Shown: positions 42,872 through 52,461 of the stretch, one piece after another
Layout: every line of letters starts with the position of its first letter
Position numbering within the stretch: the stretch's first letter is position 1
Source: Paraburkholderia sediminicola
GTDB lineage: Bacteria; Pseudomonadota; Gammaproteobacteria; Burkholderiales; Burkholderiaceae
Direction of reading: 5' to 3'
Length of the DNA stretch: 64,000 nucleotides
NCBI RefSeq assembly: GCF_902859805.1
Contig: NZ_CADIKC010000021.1
Span: 1 to 64,000, forward strand
Translations under genes and position numbers: made by a program
Notes under the pieces: model-generated
Databases searched by the model: none
The model's input: only the letters and a program-made list of their open reading frames with translations
Told to the model about the DNA's origin: nothing

Positions 42872-43987
42872 TTAGAACGAGTGTCGAATACCCACGCGCC
42901 CCACCACCTGCTTGCCGTCAGACGAGGGATCGAAGCCGGCAATCTGCGCAACGGCGCCGCCGCTGGCTTTTTGTAGCGCGGCGAGCGCATAGATTGCGGT
43001 GCGCTTCGACAATTCGTACTCTGCGCTCAGGTTGAGCTGCTGATACTTCGGTTCCTGATTGGTCGCGTGATCGCGGCCATCTGTGTAGGTGTAACCGGCA
43101 GCGAGATTCAGCTGGCCGGTTGCCGCGAAGGTGCCGGCAATTTCATAGTTCTGGAATTTGACGTCTTGCCCCGCATCACCCTGCTGGAAATCAACGTTGG
43201 TGAAGTTGCCCATCACCTTGAACTTGCCGATCTGATAAGACACGCCCGCGGCAAAGATGCCTTGACTGCGGGCATTAGCCAGATAGTTGCCGTACACCGC
43301 GTTGGTAAAGCCCGAGCCGTTCTGATAGCTCTGGATTGCCTGTTCCGGATCGTTGACGCGAAGGTATCCCGCCCCCATCGAGAACTGCCCGTTCGTATAC
43401 GACGCTGCCGCGCTATAGGCGGAGTTATTCGAGAACTGCCCGGCCTGCCCGCCGAACGAATAAAGGGCTTCGCCGGTAAAGCCCCCGATAGTGGGGCTCG
43501 TGTACTTCACCGAATTACTAATGGCGAAGCCGTTGTCGAGGTTGTCCATGTCGTTGGGGTGGGAGAAATACCAGCCGCCGTAGCTGTCGTTGAGCGAGAA
43601 CGGCTCGATGAGATCGACGATCGGATCCCACTGCCGCCCGAGCGTGACAGTACCGGCCGTCTGACTGGCGAGGCCTACGTACGCATTACGGGAAAAAGCC
43701 AGACCACTCCCCAGGCTACCGTTGGTCGAATTGAAGCCGCTTTCCAGGTCGAACACAGCGGAGAGCCCGGCGCCGAGATCTTCCTTGCCTCTGAGGCCCC
43801 AGCGGCTACCTGCGCTGACGCCGCTGGCCATTTGATAGAGATGGTTGCCGTTGACGTTGCTGGCGAAGTCGATACCCGTGTCGAGCAGCCCGTAGAGCGT
43901 GACGCTGCTTTGCGCATGGGCGGTGGAAACGACGCCGACGCATAGCAGTGCCCCGAGCATGTGGGTCAGCTTCATCTTCTGATTCAT
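42872..43987 (-). CDS. Gram-negative porin (fourth in window)
   Basis: 371 residues: signal peptide to ...STAHA, mature start QSSVTLYGLLDTGIDFASN, terminal GIRHSF. AAAGGTG precedes the ATG at 43987. It shares the R-W-G-L-R-G-x-E-D-L-G strand with the porin at 40823-42001 and is its closest relative in the window. It lies alone between two terminators, so it is probably monocistronic. Confidence 0.92.
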   Translation of the reverse strand: MNQKMKLTHMLGALLCVGVVSTAHAQSSVTLYGLLDTGIDFASNVNGNHLYQMASGVSAGSRWGLRGKEDLGAGLSAVFDLESGFNSTNGSLGSGLAFSRNAYVGLASQTAGTVTLGRQWDPIVDLIEPFSLNDSYGGWYFSHPNDMDNLDNGFAISNSVKYTSPTIGGFTGEALYSFGGQAGQFSNNSAYSAAASYTNGQFSMGAGYLRVNDPEQAIQSYQNGSGFTNAVYGNYLANARSQGIFAAGVSYQIGKFKVMGNFTNVDFQQGDAGQDVKFQNYEIAGTFAATGQLNLAAGYTYTDGRDHATNQEPKYQQLNLSAEYELSKRTAIYALAALQKASGGAVAQIAGFDPSSDGKQVVGRVGIRHSF

Positions 43988-44348
43988 GAATCACCTTTCA
44001 TTTAATTAAGGATGCCTGATAGCCGTGGATACTTTCGATGCTTTGTGACTACTGGACGAATATATCGACATCAGAAATCACCGCATGTGCAACACAGACT
44101 TTCAGTTTTTTCGTTGGATTTTCATGAACAGATCATTGACCCAACCCAAAGCGCGCGAGCACCTTGGGAAGAAGAGAAGAACGGGAGCTTGAAGCGAATA
44201 GAACCAGGAGGAGCGAGACAAACGCACGTCAATCGAAACTGACGAACAAGGGGGATGTAGTATTGAGAAGTAGCGCTGCGACGCGAAGACTAATGCTAAG
44301 CCTCGCTACGCGACTTCGCGCGGCGAGGCACTGAACCTTTACGTTACG
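43988..44348. other. Intergenic region, 361 bp, with one stem-loop
   Basis: No gene is supported; a 76-codon frame lacks start signals and domains. GCCTCGC/GCGAGGC (44300-44329) with an inner CGCG/CGCG extension forms a hairpin 20 bases beyond the DUF2968 stop on the minus strand, probably its transcript end although no T-run follows. The rest is presumably the promoter region of the porin. Confidence 0.4.
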
Positions 44349-45065
44349 TCAGCGATTCGGTATGCGCGGAATGCCTTCGTTGCTCGCCGCTTTGAGCTGC
44401 TGAACCTGCCTGAGCGTCTTGTTCAACTGGGCCTGCGCGGCCACGCGCTGCGCCTCGATCTGCCCGATCTCCCTGCGCAACTGATGCTGCCGGTTTGTCA
44501 CCAGCTGGGATAGCGTGTTGTTGCGTTCGAGATCGCTGCGTAGTCGTTCAGCCTGCGCTTCCGACTGCGCGGTCATGCGCGACAGGCGTTCATTGTGCGC
44601 CTCGAGCACTGCGCGGCGTATCTCGATCTCCGACAGGCGCATCACCTGTTCTTCGAATTGGCGGAATGCCGCTTCGGCGGAATCCAGCTCCGTAGAAGTC
44701 AGGACGCGCCATAGACACTCGTCGTGATACAGCGCGACGTAGTACGACAGTTCCGCGCGGTGAAACATCAGATTGACCGAATAATTGAAGCTGCGAACGA
44801 ACCTGAACGAGGTCACCGCGTCGCTCGCGGCCAGCGCCTCGACCTCCGCAATGTCAGCCATCTGAAGCGTGTGCCTGCCTTGCGGTGACGGCATCACGGG
44901 TACTGCCCGCAACGGCGTAACCGGCTGCGGCGATTCGGCGGCGAGATCTTCGCCCGCGTCTGGTGGCGCCTTGTCTTCAGGCGTGGCAAGTTCGGCGCCT
45001 AGCGGGACAACATGGGACATCGGGGTTGCGGTAATGACACCCCACCGGTTCCATAGGTTTTTCAA
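44349..45065 (-). CDS. DUF2968 family coiled-coil protein
   Basis: 238 residues. A Pro/Ala-rich N-terminal third is followed by a conserved domain (VTSFRFVRSFNYSVNLMFHRAELSYYVALYHDECLWRVL), then a long helical coiled coil from about residue 120 to the end (repeated E-x-x-x-x-R-L heptads). The family is Burkholderia-specific and of unknown function. The start appears to be a TTG at 45065 with GGAGAA eight bases upstream; no ATG fits. No signal peptide is seen with this start. Confidence 0.75.
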   Translation of the reverse strand: MKNLWNRWGVITATPMSHVVPLGAELATPEDKAPPDAGEDLAAESPQPVTPLRAVPVMPSPQGRHTLQMADIAEVEALAASDAVTSFRFVRSFNYSVNLMFHRAELSYYVALYHDECLWRVLTSTELDSAEAAFRQFEEQVMRLSEIEIRRAVLEAHNERLSRMTAQSEAQAERLRSDLERNNTLSQLVTNRQHQLRREIGQIEAQRVAAQAQLNKTLRQVQQLKAASNEGIPRIPNR

Positions 45066-45641
45066 GGCGAGTTCTCCGGTTGCGGCAAGTCTCTTCCGTC
45101 CATCATCAGGTGACTGATTTCTTCATGTCGCACAGTCACCACGCCGACGCAAAAGCAATCCAGCTTGTTCGATTTCATCCAAACAAACGTTTACATCCCC
45201 CGAAATCCACTGACCCGAAACCGAAATAAAGAAAATGCGATGTGCAGGATGACGAACCGTGCCCACCCGGCACAGTTCTCGTTCACGCTTCCTTCTCCAC
45301 CATGCCCAACAACCCCGGCCGGATTCGTTTCTTACGAATTTGGCCAGTTAGTGGATCAACTCGCGCAGCAAAAGCAAATAGAGCGAGAAGGAGGAACGGA
45401 ACAGAAATCAGAAGGACGATGTACACAACTTTGCCCGCAGCCAGGAATCGATGCACAGCAAGAGCAATATTCGTACCGACTATTTTGCGGCATGAAAACT
45501 CGCTGAATTCGCTCGAAAACCGGCGCTCATCCTGATTCACCGGCGTTCTGGCGTGCGAAACCGGTTGGATGTTACGTAACGTGTTACCGCGCTCGGGAGC
45601 GAGATTCAGAGTGACACGAGGCGCCGCGCAGGCAAAATAAG
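45066..45641. other. Intergenic region, 576 bp, with one weak small membrane frame
   Basis: It lies between the DUF2968 gene and the receiver-like regulator. The only frame of interest is on the minus strand (45283-45540, GTG start, 85 codons), with one hydrophobic helix VVYIVLLISVPFLLLALFAF after a polar N-terminus and a basic tail. It has no ribosome site and no recognised family, so it is listed separately at low confidence. Otherwise nothing is seen. Confidence 0.4.
45283..45540 (-). CDS. Possible single-pass membrane protein (doubtful)
   Basis: 85 residues with a convincing 20-residue hydrophobic segment and positive-inside tail (RKKRIRPG), starting at a GTG. There is no ribosome site, no known relatives recalled, and the base composition is less C-rich at third positions than neighbouring genes. 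It may be a chance frame. Confidence 0.25.
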   Translation of the reverse strand: MNQDERRFSSEFSEFSCRKIVGTNIALAVHRFLAAGKVVYIVLLISVPFLLLALFAFAARVDPLTGQIRKKRIRPGLLGMVEKEA

Positions 45642-46355
45642 TCAGGAAGATGAAACAGAAACCTGATAGCCAAACCGGCTGACGGTCTCAATCCGAACCT
45701 CCGGTACATCGTCCGAAAGTTTGCGTCGCAGCCGGGAGACGACCAGATTCACACTGGAAGGATCGACATCCTCTTTCTCAGGCCAGGCATAGCGGATCAG
45801 CTGATCCCTGGCCACCGGCGCATTAACCTGCCTCAGCAAACACTCAAGGAGAAGAAACTCCCGCCGTGTCACGCCAACACGCCGGGCGCCACAAACGAGC
45901 TCCCGGGTGGCGGCATCCAAAGAAGGGCCACCCACGGCGGGCAAAACGGAAGCGACAGCAGAAACAAGACTGCTAACCCCTGCCCGGCCACCCCCAACCC
46001 GCTGCAAAGCGGCCATCCGCTCATGCATTTCAATAAACGAATAAGGCTGGCAAAAGCACGCATCCGCGCCGGCGCGCAAAACCTTCGTGCGATCCTGAGC
46101 AGTAGCCACGCCGAGTACAGCAACAATCGCCGCGCCACTCCCAGCAGTGGCGAACTCCCCAATGAACCCTTGCAACGCAGAATAAGATCCAACCTCGAGC
46201 ACCATCAAAACAATCGCATCGAACGGTTCCTGCGAGGCGAGAAAAACCCCATCGCGCAGATCGTCGGCCCGTTGCAGACTATGGGCGCTTTCCTGCAGTG
46301 CCTTGAATAGCCACGCAGCTTCCGGATGAGAAGGACCAACGAACAGGACGCGCAT
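45642..46355 (-). CDS. OmpR-family regulator with degenerate (phosphorylation-dead) receiver
   Basis: 237 residues. The C-terminal winged helix is complete (RREFLLLECLLRQVNAPV ... SSVNLVVSRLRRKLSD ... TVSRFGYQVS). The N-terminal receiver keeps its fold pattern but lacks every phosphorylation residue: the acidic pocket reads GPSHPEA, the acceptor position reads IVLMVLEVG (no Asp), and the usual T-K-P-F is C-Q-P-Y. It starts 35 bp after the histidine kinase stop, in one operon with the kinase and the normal regulator. It probably acts phosphorylation-independently. Confidence 0.82.
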   Translation of the reverse strand: MRVLFVGPSHPEAAWLFKALQESAHSLQRADDLRDGVFLASQEPFDAIVLMVLEVGSYSALQGFIGEFATAGSGAAIVAVLGVATAQDRTKVLRAGADACFCQPYSFIEMHERMAALQRVGGGRAGVSSLVSAVASVLPAVGGPSLDAATRELVCGARRVGVTRREFLLLECLLRQVNAPVARDQLIRYAWPEKEDVDPSSVNLVVSRLRRKLSDDVPEVRIETVSRFGYQVSVSSS

Positions 46356-46390
46356 TCACCACCCTGCCCGAGCAATAAAATAAATCACCC

Positions 46391-47788
46391 TCATGCGAGG
46401 GTCCTCGACCAGCATTCGATGGAAATCCTGGTGCCGGGCTGCGCATTACCGATTTTCATCGTGAAGTCATGCACCCGCATCACCGCTGACACGATGCTCA
46501 ATCCCAGCCCCGATCCGGCCAGATGCCGCGTACTCTCTCCGCGATAAAACCGCTGCAGAACCGCATCGCGTTCATCCGCGGCAATGCCGGGTCCGTTATC
46601 GAGAATGTCCACCTGAGGCCCCGCCGACGTCTGTCGAAGTTCCATGCGCACCACGCCACCTTCGGGCGTGAACTTGATCGCGTTATCCACCAGATTGCTC
46701 AACGCCTCGAACAGCAAGGCACGGTCACCATGAATCGCATCGACCGGCTGTACATGCACAGATAGCTGAATCGAGCGGCTTTCGGCGAGCGGTTCATATA
46801 GTTCACCAACTTCCTGCATCAGCGTCTCCAACTGCATCTCTCCGAAGCCACCGCGCCGCTGAAGCGTGCCGATCTCGGAGATACGCAACATCGCGCGAAA
46901 CCGGTCGAGCAATGCATCGGTCTCGATGCGCGCGCGCTCCACCAGCTGCGACAGCGCCGCATCGTCGAGCGTATCGGTGCGCTCCGCCACATGCGCCAGC
47001 AAGGTTCGCACATGCGCGAGCGGCGTGCGCAGATCGTGCGCGATACCGTCGCACGCACCTTTCACCTCATTCATCAGGCGTTCGACTTCCGCCAGCATAT
47101 GGTTCACCAGATGCGCGAGCATATCCACTTCGTCGCGCCCGCCGATCGGCAGGCGCTGCGCGAGATCGCCCTGCGCAATACGCTGCGTGACGCGCCGGAT
47201 CGCTTTCAGCCGGCGCATCTGCCGCACGCTCAGCGCCAGCCCGCCTGCCACGCCCGCGAGCAGACATACGATCCCGCCGCCCACCAGTGCGTTGATAATG
47301 GTCTCGCGAATCCGCAGGATGTGCGTCAGATCGCGCGCGATGACGAGCGTCGAACCGTCCTTGCGCCGCTCGGCCATGGCGCGGACCACCGGCGCCTCGT
47401 CGTTGCGCGCCATCGAGAGCACGAGATCGAGCGTCTTGCCGGTGCGATTGGTGGCTAGTTGTGACGGATACACCAGCACGTCCCCAGCCAGCAGACTGCC
47501 GTCTGCCGCAAACAGGCCGTAGTAATTGGTGTGCATGCGCTCATGCTCGATACGGCGATGAATCGCGTCGGCAAGACCGGAGTCAGGCAACGAATCGAAG
47601 TAGACCAGTTGCCAGTCCATCACCACATCGGTCTCGCGCTCCATATCTCCGGTCACGGCCCAGCCGATGTAGCCCAGCAACAGCATCACCGAAAGCGAAA
47701 AGATAACCGCGTAGACCGATAGCAGGCGAAAAGTCGTGGAATGCCAGCGCCGCCCGAGCGCAGATTGAGCCGGGAAGGTTGTGTCCAT
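46391..47788 (-). CDS. Sensor histidine kinase
   Basis: 465 residues. TM1 at about 21-46, a periplasmic sensor domain of ~120 residues, TM2 at about 165-187, HAMP (RRVTQRIAQGDLAQRLP), then the HisKA H251 in IAHDLRTPLAH and the ATPase boxes N (ALSNLVDNAIKFT), G1 (DILDNGPGI) and G2 (GSGLGLSIV). It follows its response-regulator gene by 13 bp. The kinase may also serve the similar lone regulator at 33812-34486. The signal is unknown. Confidence 0.93.
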   Translation of the reverse strand: MDTTFPAQSALGRRWHSTTFRLLSVYAVIFSLSVMLLLGYIGWAVTGDMERETDVVMDWQLVYFDSLPDSGLADAIHRRIEHERMHTNYYGLFAADGSLLAGDVLVYPSQLATNRTGKTLDLVLSMARNDEAPVVRAMAERRKDGSTLVIARDLTHILRIRETIINALVGGGIVCLLAGVAGGLALSVRQMRRLKAIRRVTQRIAQGDLAQRLPIGGRDEVDMLAHLVNHMLAEVERLMNEVKGACDGIAHDLRTPLAHVRTLLAHVAERTDTLDDAALSQLVERARIETDALLDRFRAMLRISEIGTLQRRGGFGEMQLETLMQEVGELYEPLAESRSIQLSVHVQPVDAIHGDRALLFEALSNLVDNAIKFTPEGGVVRMELRQTSAGPQVDILDNGPGIAADERDAVLQRFYRGESTRHLAGSGLGLSIVSAVMRVHDFTMKIGNAQPGTRISIECWSRTLA

Positions 47789-47801
47789 CAGAATGGTCTG
47801 T

Positions 47802-48479
47802 TCATGCGAGGATATAACCCGAGCCCCGCACGGTCTGGATCATCGGCGCGACGCCGGGCGGGTCGATTTTTTTGCGCAACCGGCCCATGTGCACGTCGAT
47901 CAGATTGGTGCCCGGGTCGAAGTGGTAACCCCACACCGCCTCGAACAGCATGGTGCGCGTGATGGTTTGCCCAGCATGCCGCATCATGAATTCGAGCACG
48001 CGATATTCAGTGGGCAGCAAGACGATCTCTTCGCCGTCGCGCTGAACCTTGCGGGAAATCAGATCGAGTTCGAGCGGGCCGACTCGCAGATGCGTTTCGA
48101 GCGGGGCTGCCGGTGTTTGACTGCGGCGCAACAGCACCTCGAGACGCGCGGTCATTTCTTCAGGGTCGAACGGCTTGGTCAGGTAGTCGTCGCCACCGGC
48201 GCGCAGGCCGCGCACGCGTTCATCCACATCACCCAATGCGCTCAACATCAGCACCGGCGTTTGAATGCCGATGCTGCGCATGGTGGTGAGGATCGTGAGG
48301 CCGTCCACGCCCGGCAGCATGCGGTCGAGCGTGATTACGTCGTAGTCTTCGCTGATCGCGCGGGCCATGCCGTCGCGGCCGTTGGCCACCCAATCCACCG
48401 TAAAGCCACGGCTTTTCAGCTCCTCGACAATTTCATTCGCGGTAATTTCATCGTCTTCGATCGTCAGTACTCGCGACAT
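47802..48479 (-). CDS. OmpR-family response regulator
   Basis: 225 residues from the ATG at 48479 (MSRVLTIEDDEI). Acidic pocket E8-D9-D10, acceptor D52, and the Lys of YLTKPF are intact, with a C-terminal winged helix ending IQTVRGSGYIL. An ATG two codons upstream is also possible. It is the first gene of the operon with the kinase and the receiver-dead regulator, and it diverges from the DUF4148 gene at 48834. Confidence 0.93.
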   Translation of the reverse strand: MSRVLTIEDDEITANEIVEELKSRGFTVDWVANGRDGMARAISEDYDVITLDRMLPGVDGLTILTTMRSIGIQTPVLMLSALGDVDERVRGLRAGGDDYLTKPFDPEEMTARLEVLLRRSQTPAAPLETHLRVGPLELDLISRKVQRDGEEIVLLPTEYRVLEFMMRHAGQTITRTMLFEAVWGYHFDPGTNLIDVHMGRLRKKIDPPGVAPMIQTVRGSGYILA

Positions 48480-48833
48480 GATCATTGCATGCGCCACCGC
48501 CAGCTCTACCGATGCAAGCGGCGGGCGCGACCGGTTATCAGTAGAAGGACATGATGCCATATTCGGCTTGCGCGTTCAGAGCACGGGCGTGCGATTCGAC
48601 GGGTGTCGCCGCTTTGCCTCAGTGCCTGCCTGCAGGCTACGCGCAGTTGTATAGCGGATGAATATCCGCTTCATGAAGAAAAATTTAAGTTCGCCGCAGA
48701 GCCGCTAAAACTGACGACGGAACGATAAAACAAATTTCATTTTCCCGACGCCGCTCCGGTAGGTCGCCTCCACTAGCCTACTGCCATCCCGCTGTTTTCT
48801 TTGCGGTCCGACTCGAACCTTATCGTGGATGGT
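48480..48833. promoter_or_regulatory. Divergent promoter region of the two-component operon and a DUF4148 gene
   Basis: 354 bp without a supported gene. The stretch 48660-48745 is A/T-rich and holds 'cttcatgaagaaaaattt' and 'aaatttcattttccc', AAATTTCAT-like direct repeats of the kind OmpR-family regulators bind. Autoregulation plus control of the DUF4148 gene is inferred; no exact promoter is assigned. Confidence 0.4.
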
Positions 48834-49190
48834 ATGAAAATGAAGCTCGCAACCAGGACTCTCGTCACCACCCTTCTGTTGATCGGCAGCGCATCGGCGA
48901 TGGCTTCGCCGGCGCTCACACAGCAACAATGCAACGACTATCCGTTCAAACAGCTCAAAGGCGAAGTGACGCACAAGCAATTGATGAACGAACTCGGCGA
49001 ACTGGAAGCAGTCGGCTACAGCCCCAGCAACGACGACGACGAGTACCCCAGCGATCTGCAGCAGGCCGAGCAAAAACTGCAAGCCGAATATCGCGCGGAC
49101 TGCCTGCCTGCCGCGCATGCATCGACAACCGCGACGCAAACGCCGGCCGGTGCGGCGCCCGCGCAAGTGGCGAATCAGCCGGCCGGCTGA
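48834..49190 (+). CDS. DUF4148-type secreted protein
   Basis: 118 residues: signal peptide ending SASAMA-SP, then QQQCNDYPFK, the DUF4148 core THKQLMNELGELEAVGYSPS and the conserved D-E-Y-P-S-D-L-Q-Q-A-E-Q-K-L stretch, ending in an Ala/Thr/Pro-rich tail. Two Cys (residues ~33 and ~86) could pair. It diverges from the two-component operon and converges on the RND gene. Function unknown. Confidence 0.85.
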   Translation: MKMKLATRTLVTTLLLIGSASAMASPALTQQQCNDYPFKQLKGEVTHKQLMNELGELEAVGYSPSNDDDEYPSDLQQAEQKLQAEYRADCLPAAHASTTATQTPAGAAPAQVANQPAG

Positions 49191-49247
49191 ACGCCGCGCT
49201 CGACTCAGACGGCGACCGCGCTCAGGCGCAATGTGGCCGCCGTCACG

Positions 49248-52200
49248 TCACCGGCCATTCGTCAACTGGCCGCTTTCGCTCGCCTGCCGCCGTGCGCGCC
49301 GCTCGTCACGCTTACGGCGCAATTCGGCAAGCCGCCGTTTGCTATAGGTTAGCGAGGCGACCGCATGGAACGCGACCGGTGCGAATACGAGGCCGAACAG
49401 CGTAGCCGCCAGCACCCCACCGAACACGCCCGTGCCGATCGAACGACGGCTTTCCGCACCCGCACCGCTCGATACCACGAGCGGCACGACGCCCAACAGG
49501 AATGCTGCCGAGGTCATCACGATCGGCCGGAAGCGCGCGGCGGCCGCTTCGGTCACGGCGCGCGTCAACGGCAGCCCGCGACGATACAGATCGCGTGCGA
49601 ATTGCACGATCAGAATCGCGTTTTTCGCCGCAAGGCCGATCACCGTGATCATGCCGACCTTGAAGTACACGTCGTTCGGCATGCCCCGCAGCAGCATCGC
49701 GGCGATTGCGCCGATCACGCCAAGCGGCACCACCATCAGCACGGCAAGCGGGATCGTCCAGCTTTCGTACAAGGCAGCCAGCGCCATGAACACGGCCAGC
49801 AGCGACAGGGCGATCAGCAACGGTGTCAGCTGTGCCGCCGCAGTTTCTTCGCGCGCCGCGTCGACCCAGTCATACGACACCCCGACCGGCAACGAAGCAG
49901 CGAGCCGCTCCATCTCCGCCATCGCCGCGCCCGAGCTATAGCCTGGCGCCGCGTGGCCGCTCACGTCGAGCGACGGATAGCCGTTATAGCGCGTCAGCAT
50001 CACCGGGCCGATGCTCCAATGACGCGACGCAATCGCGGATAAAGGCACCATGCCACCCGACGAGTTCGGCACGGCGAGCGCCATCAGATCGTCCTCGGTC
50101 ATTCGCGTGGCAGCGTCGGCGGAAATCATCACGCGGCGCATCCGGCCACCGGCAGGAAAGTCGTCGATATAGGTCGAACCGAAGGTGCTGCCCAGCACGT
50201 CGGTGATGCGGTCAAACGGCACGCCGAGCGCATACGCTTTCGCACGATCGATAACGAGTTCGACGCGCGGCGCATCCGGCAGATCCTCCGAATGCACCGA
50301 AGCCAGCACCGGGCTTGCCTTGGCCTGCGCGAACAGTTGCTCGCGCGCTGCCTTCAGCGCATCCAGCCCGACACCGCCGCGATCTTCGAGCCGGAACACG
50401 AAACCGTCCGAATGCCCGAGTCCCGGCACGGAAGGCGGCAATTGCGCCTCCACGTTGCCGTCGAGAATCTTGTCGAACTTCTCATTGAGCCGTTCGCGCA
50501 GGGTCATCGCATCGATGTCACGCTTGCCCCAGTCTTTCAGCTCGACGAAGCCCATCGCCACGTTCTGACCGCTGCCGGTAAAGCTCCAGCCGACCACACT
50601 GGTGACGTGCGCGACCGCAGGTTCGGCGTGCAGAATCGTTTCCATGCGCTGGACCACCGCGAGCGTACGCGCCTGCGTCGCACCGGCCGGCAATTGCACC
50701 ATCACCTGCAACTGGCCTTCATCTTCGCTCGGTAAAAAGCCACCGGGCATCTGCCAATAGAGCGCGGCGCACGCGCCGACCAGCACGGCATAGATCGCCA
50801 GCATCGGTCCGATACGGCGCAGCGTACGCGCGGTCAGCCCACGATAGCCGCTCGCGGCCCGATCGAAACCGGTCGTGAAGCGGCTCGCCGCGCGCGCCGC
50901 GAAGCCGGGCAGGCCACGGCGGCCATCGCGTTGACTCACCGGGTGCTTGTGCGCTTTCAGCAGATTCGCGCATAGCGCGGGCGTCAGCGACAAGGCCATG
51001 AACGACGACACCAGCATCGACGCGATCATCGACACCGCGAATTGCCGGTAAATACCGCCGACACCGCCCGGGAAGAATGCCATTGGCACGAACACGGCTG
51101 TCAGCACCGCCGTCACGCCGACGATCGCGCCGCCGATCTGCGTCATCGCCTTACGGGTGGCCTCGCGCGGCGGCAGGCCCTCCTCTTCCATCACGCGATG
51201 CACGCTCTCCACCACCACGATCGCATCGTCGACGAGAATCCCGATTGCCAGCACAAGGCCGAACATCGTGAACACATTGATCGACAGACCGCATGCGTAC
51301 ATCGCGAGAAACGCGCCCATCAGCGTGACCGGAATCACCACCGTCGGCACCAGCGTATAGCGCAGATCGCGCAGGAACAGCCACATCACGAAGAACACCA
51401 GCACCACGGCCTCTGCCAGCGTGACGAGCACCTCGCGAATCGCGATCTTTACGAAATGCGCGTTGTCGAACGGAATTTCGACGGCAACGCCCGGCGGCAA
51501 GCCTTTCGAGAGTTCGGCAAGCCGTGCGCGGATCGCGTTGGACGTCTCGAGCGCATTGCCGCGCGGCCCGAGCTGAATACCGACGGTCGCCGCGGCCTTG
51601 CCGTTCAGGCGGGAGTAGTACGAGTAATTGTCGCGTCCCAGTTCGACTCGCGCGACATCCCGCAAGCGCACGGCCGAGCCGTCAGGCAGCGCCTTCAGCA
51701 CGATCTGGCCGAATTCGGCGGGCGAGATCAGTTGTCCCTTTACGCTCACCGATGCCGTTAGCTGCTGCCCCGGAACGAACGGTGCGTCGCCCAGCGTACC
51801 GGCCGTTACCGTCGCGTTCTGCGCGGCGATCGCGGCGTTTACTTCCGCCGCGCCGAGACCGTACTCGCGCAGCTTCATCGGATCGAGCCAGATGCGCAAC
51901 GCTTCGTCGGCGTCCCACAGCTCCGCCGCGCCCACGCCCGGCGCGCGCTTCAGTTCGCGCAACACGTAGCGGCTCAGGTAGTCGCTCAATTGCACCGAAT
52001 CGCGCGAGCCATCCGTGGAGGTCAGCGCGACCAGCATCAGAAACGTATTGGCGGCCTTGAATACGCTGATGCCCTGCTGCACGACCTGTTGCGGCAAGCG
52101 AGGCTCGACCTGCTTGAGACGGTTCTGGATATCGACCAGCGCGAGATCCGGATTGGTGCCCGGGGCAAAGGTTGCATCGATCTCGAGATTGCCGAGGTTG

Positions 52201-52448
52201 TCACTGGTCGTTTCGTAGTACAGCATATTGTCGGCGCCATCGAGACTCTCTTCGATGATGCTGCCGAGGTTGGCATCGACCACTTCAGTGGCGGCCCCCG
52301 GATAGGTGGCGCTGATCACGATGCGCGGCGGCGCAAGACGCGGATACTGCGCTACCGGCAGTTGCGGAATGGCAAGTGCGCCCGCCACGACAATGGCGAG
52401 CGCAACAATCCATGCAAAAACCGGGCGGTCGATGAAGAAAAATGGCAC
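49248..52448 (-). CDS. RND-family (HAE1) efflux pump inner-membrane transporter, without adjacent adaptor or channel
   Basis: About 1066 residues. It opens VPFFFIDRPVFAWIVALAI, the standard HAE1 N-terminus, with a GTG start at 52448. TM4 carries LAIGILVDDAIVVVES with the proton-relay Asp pair, and two periplasmic lobes are present. There is no adaptor or TolC-like gene nearby, so it must borrow partners from elsewhere. It starts 13 bp after a GNAT gene and ends the nine-gene minus-strand unit that begins at yejA. The basic C-terminus (RRKRDERRARRQ) is cytoplasmic. Efflux of a processed or acetylated peptide product is inferred only from position. Confidence 0.92.
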   Translation of the reverse strand: MPFFFIDRPVFAWIVALAIVVAGALAIPQLPVAQYPRLAPPRIVISATYPGAATEVVDANLGSIIEESLDGADNMLYYETTSDNLGNLEIDATFAPGTNPDLALVDIQNRLKQVEPRLPQQVVQQGISVFKAANTFLMLVALTSTDGSRDSVQLSDYLSRYVLRELKRAPGVGAAELWDADEALRIWLDPMKLREYGLGAAEVNAAIAAQNATVTAGTLGDAPFVPGQQLTASVSVKGQLISPAEFGQIVLKALPDGSAVRLRDVARVELGRDNYSYYSRLNGKAAATVGIQLGPRGNALETSNAIRARLAELSKGLPPGVAVEIPFDNAHFVKIAIREVLVTLAEAVVLVFFVMWLFLRDLRYTLVPTVVIPVTLMGAFLAMYACGLSINVFTMFGLVLAIGILVDDAIVVVESVHRVMEEEGLPPREATRKAMTQIGGAIVGVTAVLTAVFVPMAFFPGGVGGIYRQFAVSMIASMLVSSFMALSLTPALCANLLKAHKHPVSQRDGRRGLPGFAARAASRFTTGFDRAASGYRGLTARTLRRIGPMLAIYAVLVGACAALYWQMPGGFLPSEDEGQLQVMVQLPAGATQARTLAVVQRMETILHAEPAVAHVTSVVGWSFTGSGQNVAMGFVELKDWGKRDIDAMTLRERLNEKFDKILDGNVEAQLPPSVPGLGHSDGFVFRLEDRGGVGLDALKAAREQLFAQAKASPVLASVHSEDLPDAPRVELVIDRAKAYALGVPFDRITDVLGSTFGSTYIDDFPAGGRMRRVMISADAATRMTEDDLMALAVPNSSGGMVPLSAIASRHWSIGPVMLTRYNGYPSLDVSGHAAPGYSSGAAMAEMERLAASLPVGVSYDWVDAAREETAAAQLTPLLIALSLLAVFMALAALYESWTIPLAVLMVVPLGVIGAIAAMLLRGMPNDVYFKVGMITVIGLAAKNAILIVQFARDLYRRGLPLTRAVTEAAAARFRPIVMTSAAFLLGVVPLVVSSGAGAESRRSIGTGVFGGVLAATLFGLVFAPVAFHAVASLTYSKRRLAELRRKRDERRARRQASESGQLTNGR

Positions 52449-52461
52449 GCAAAAAATCCGT

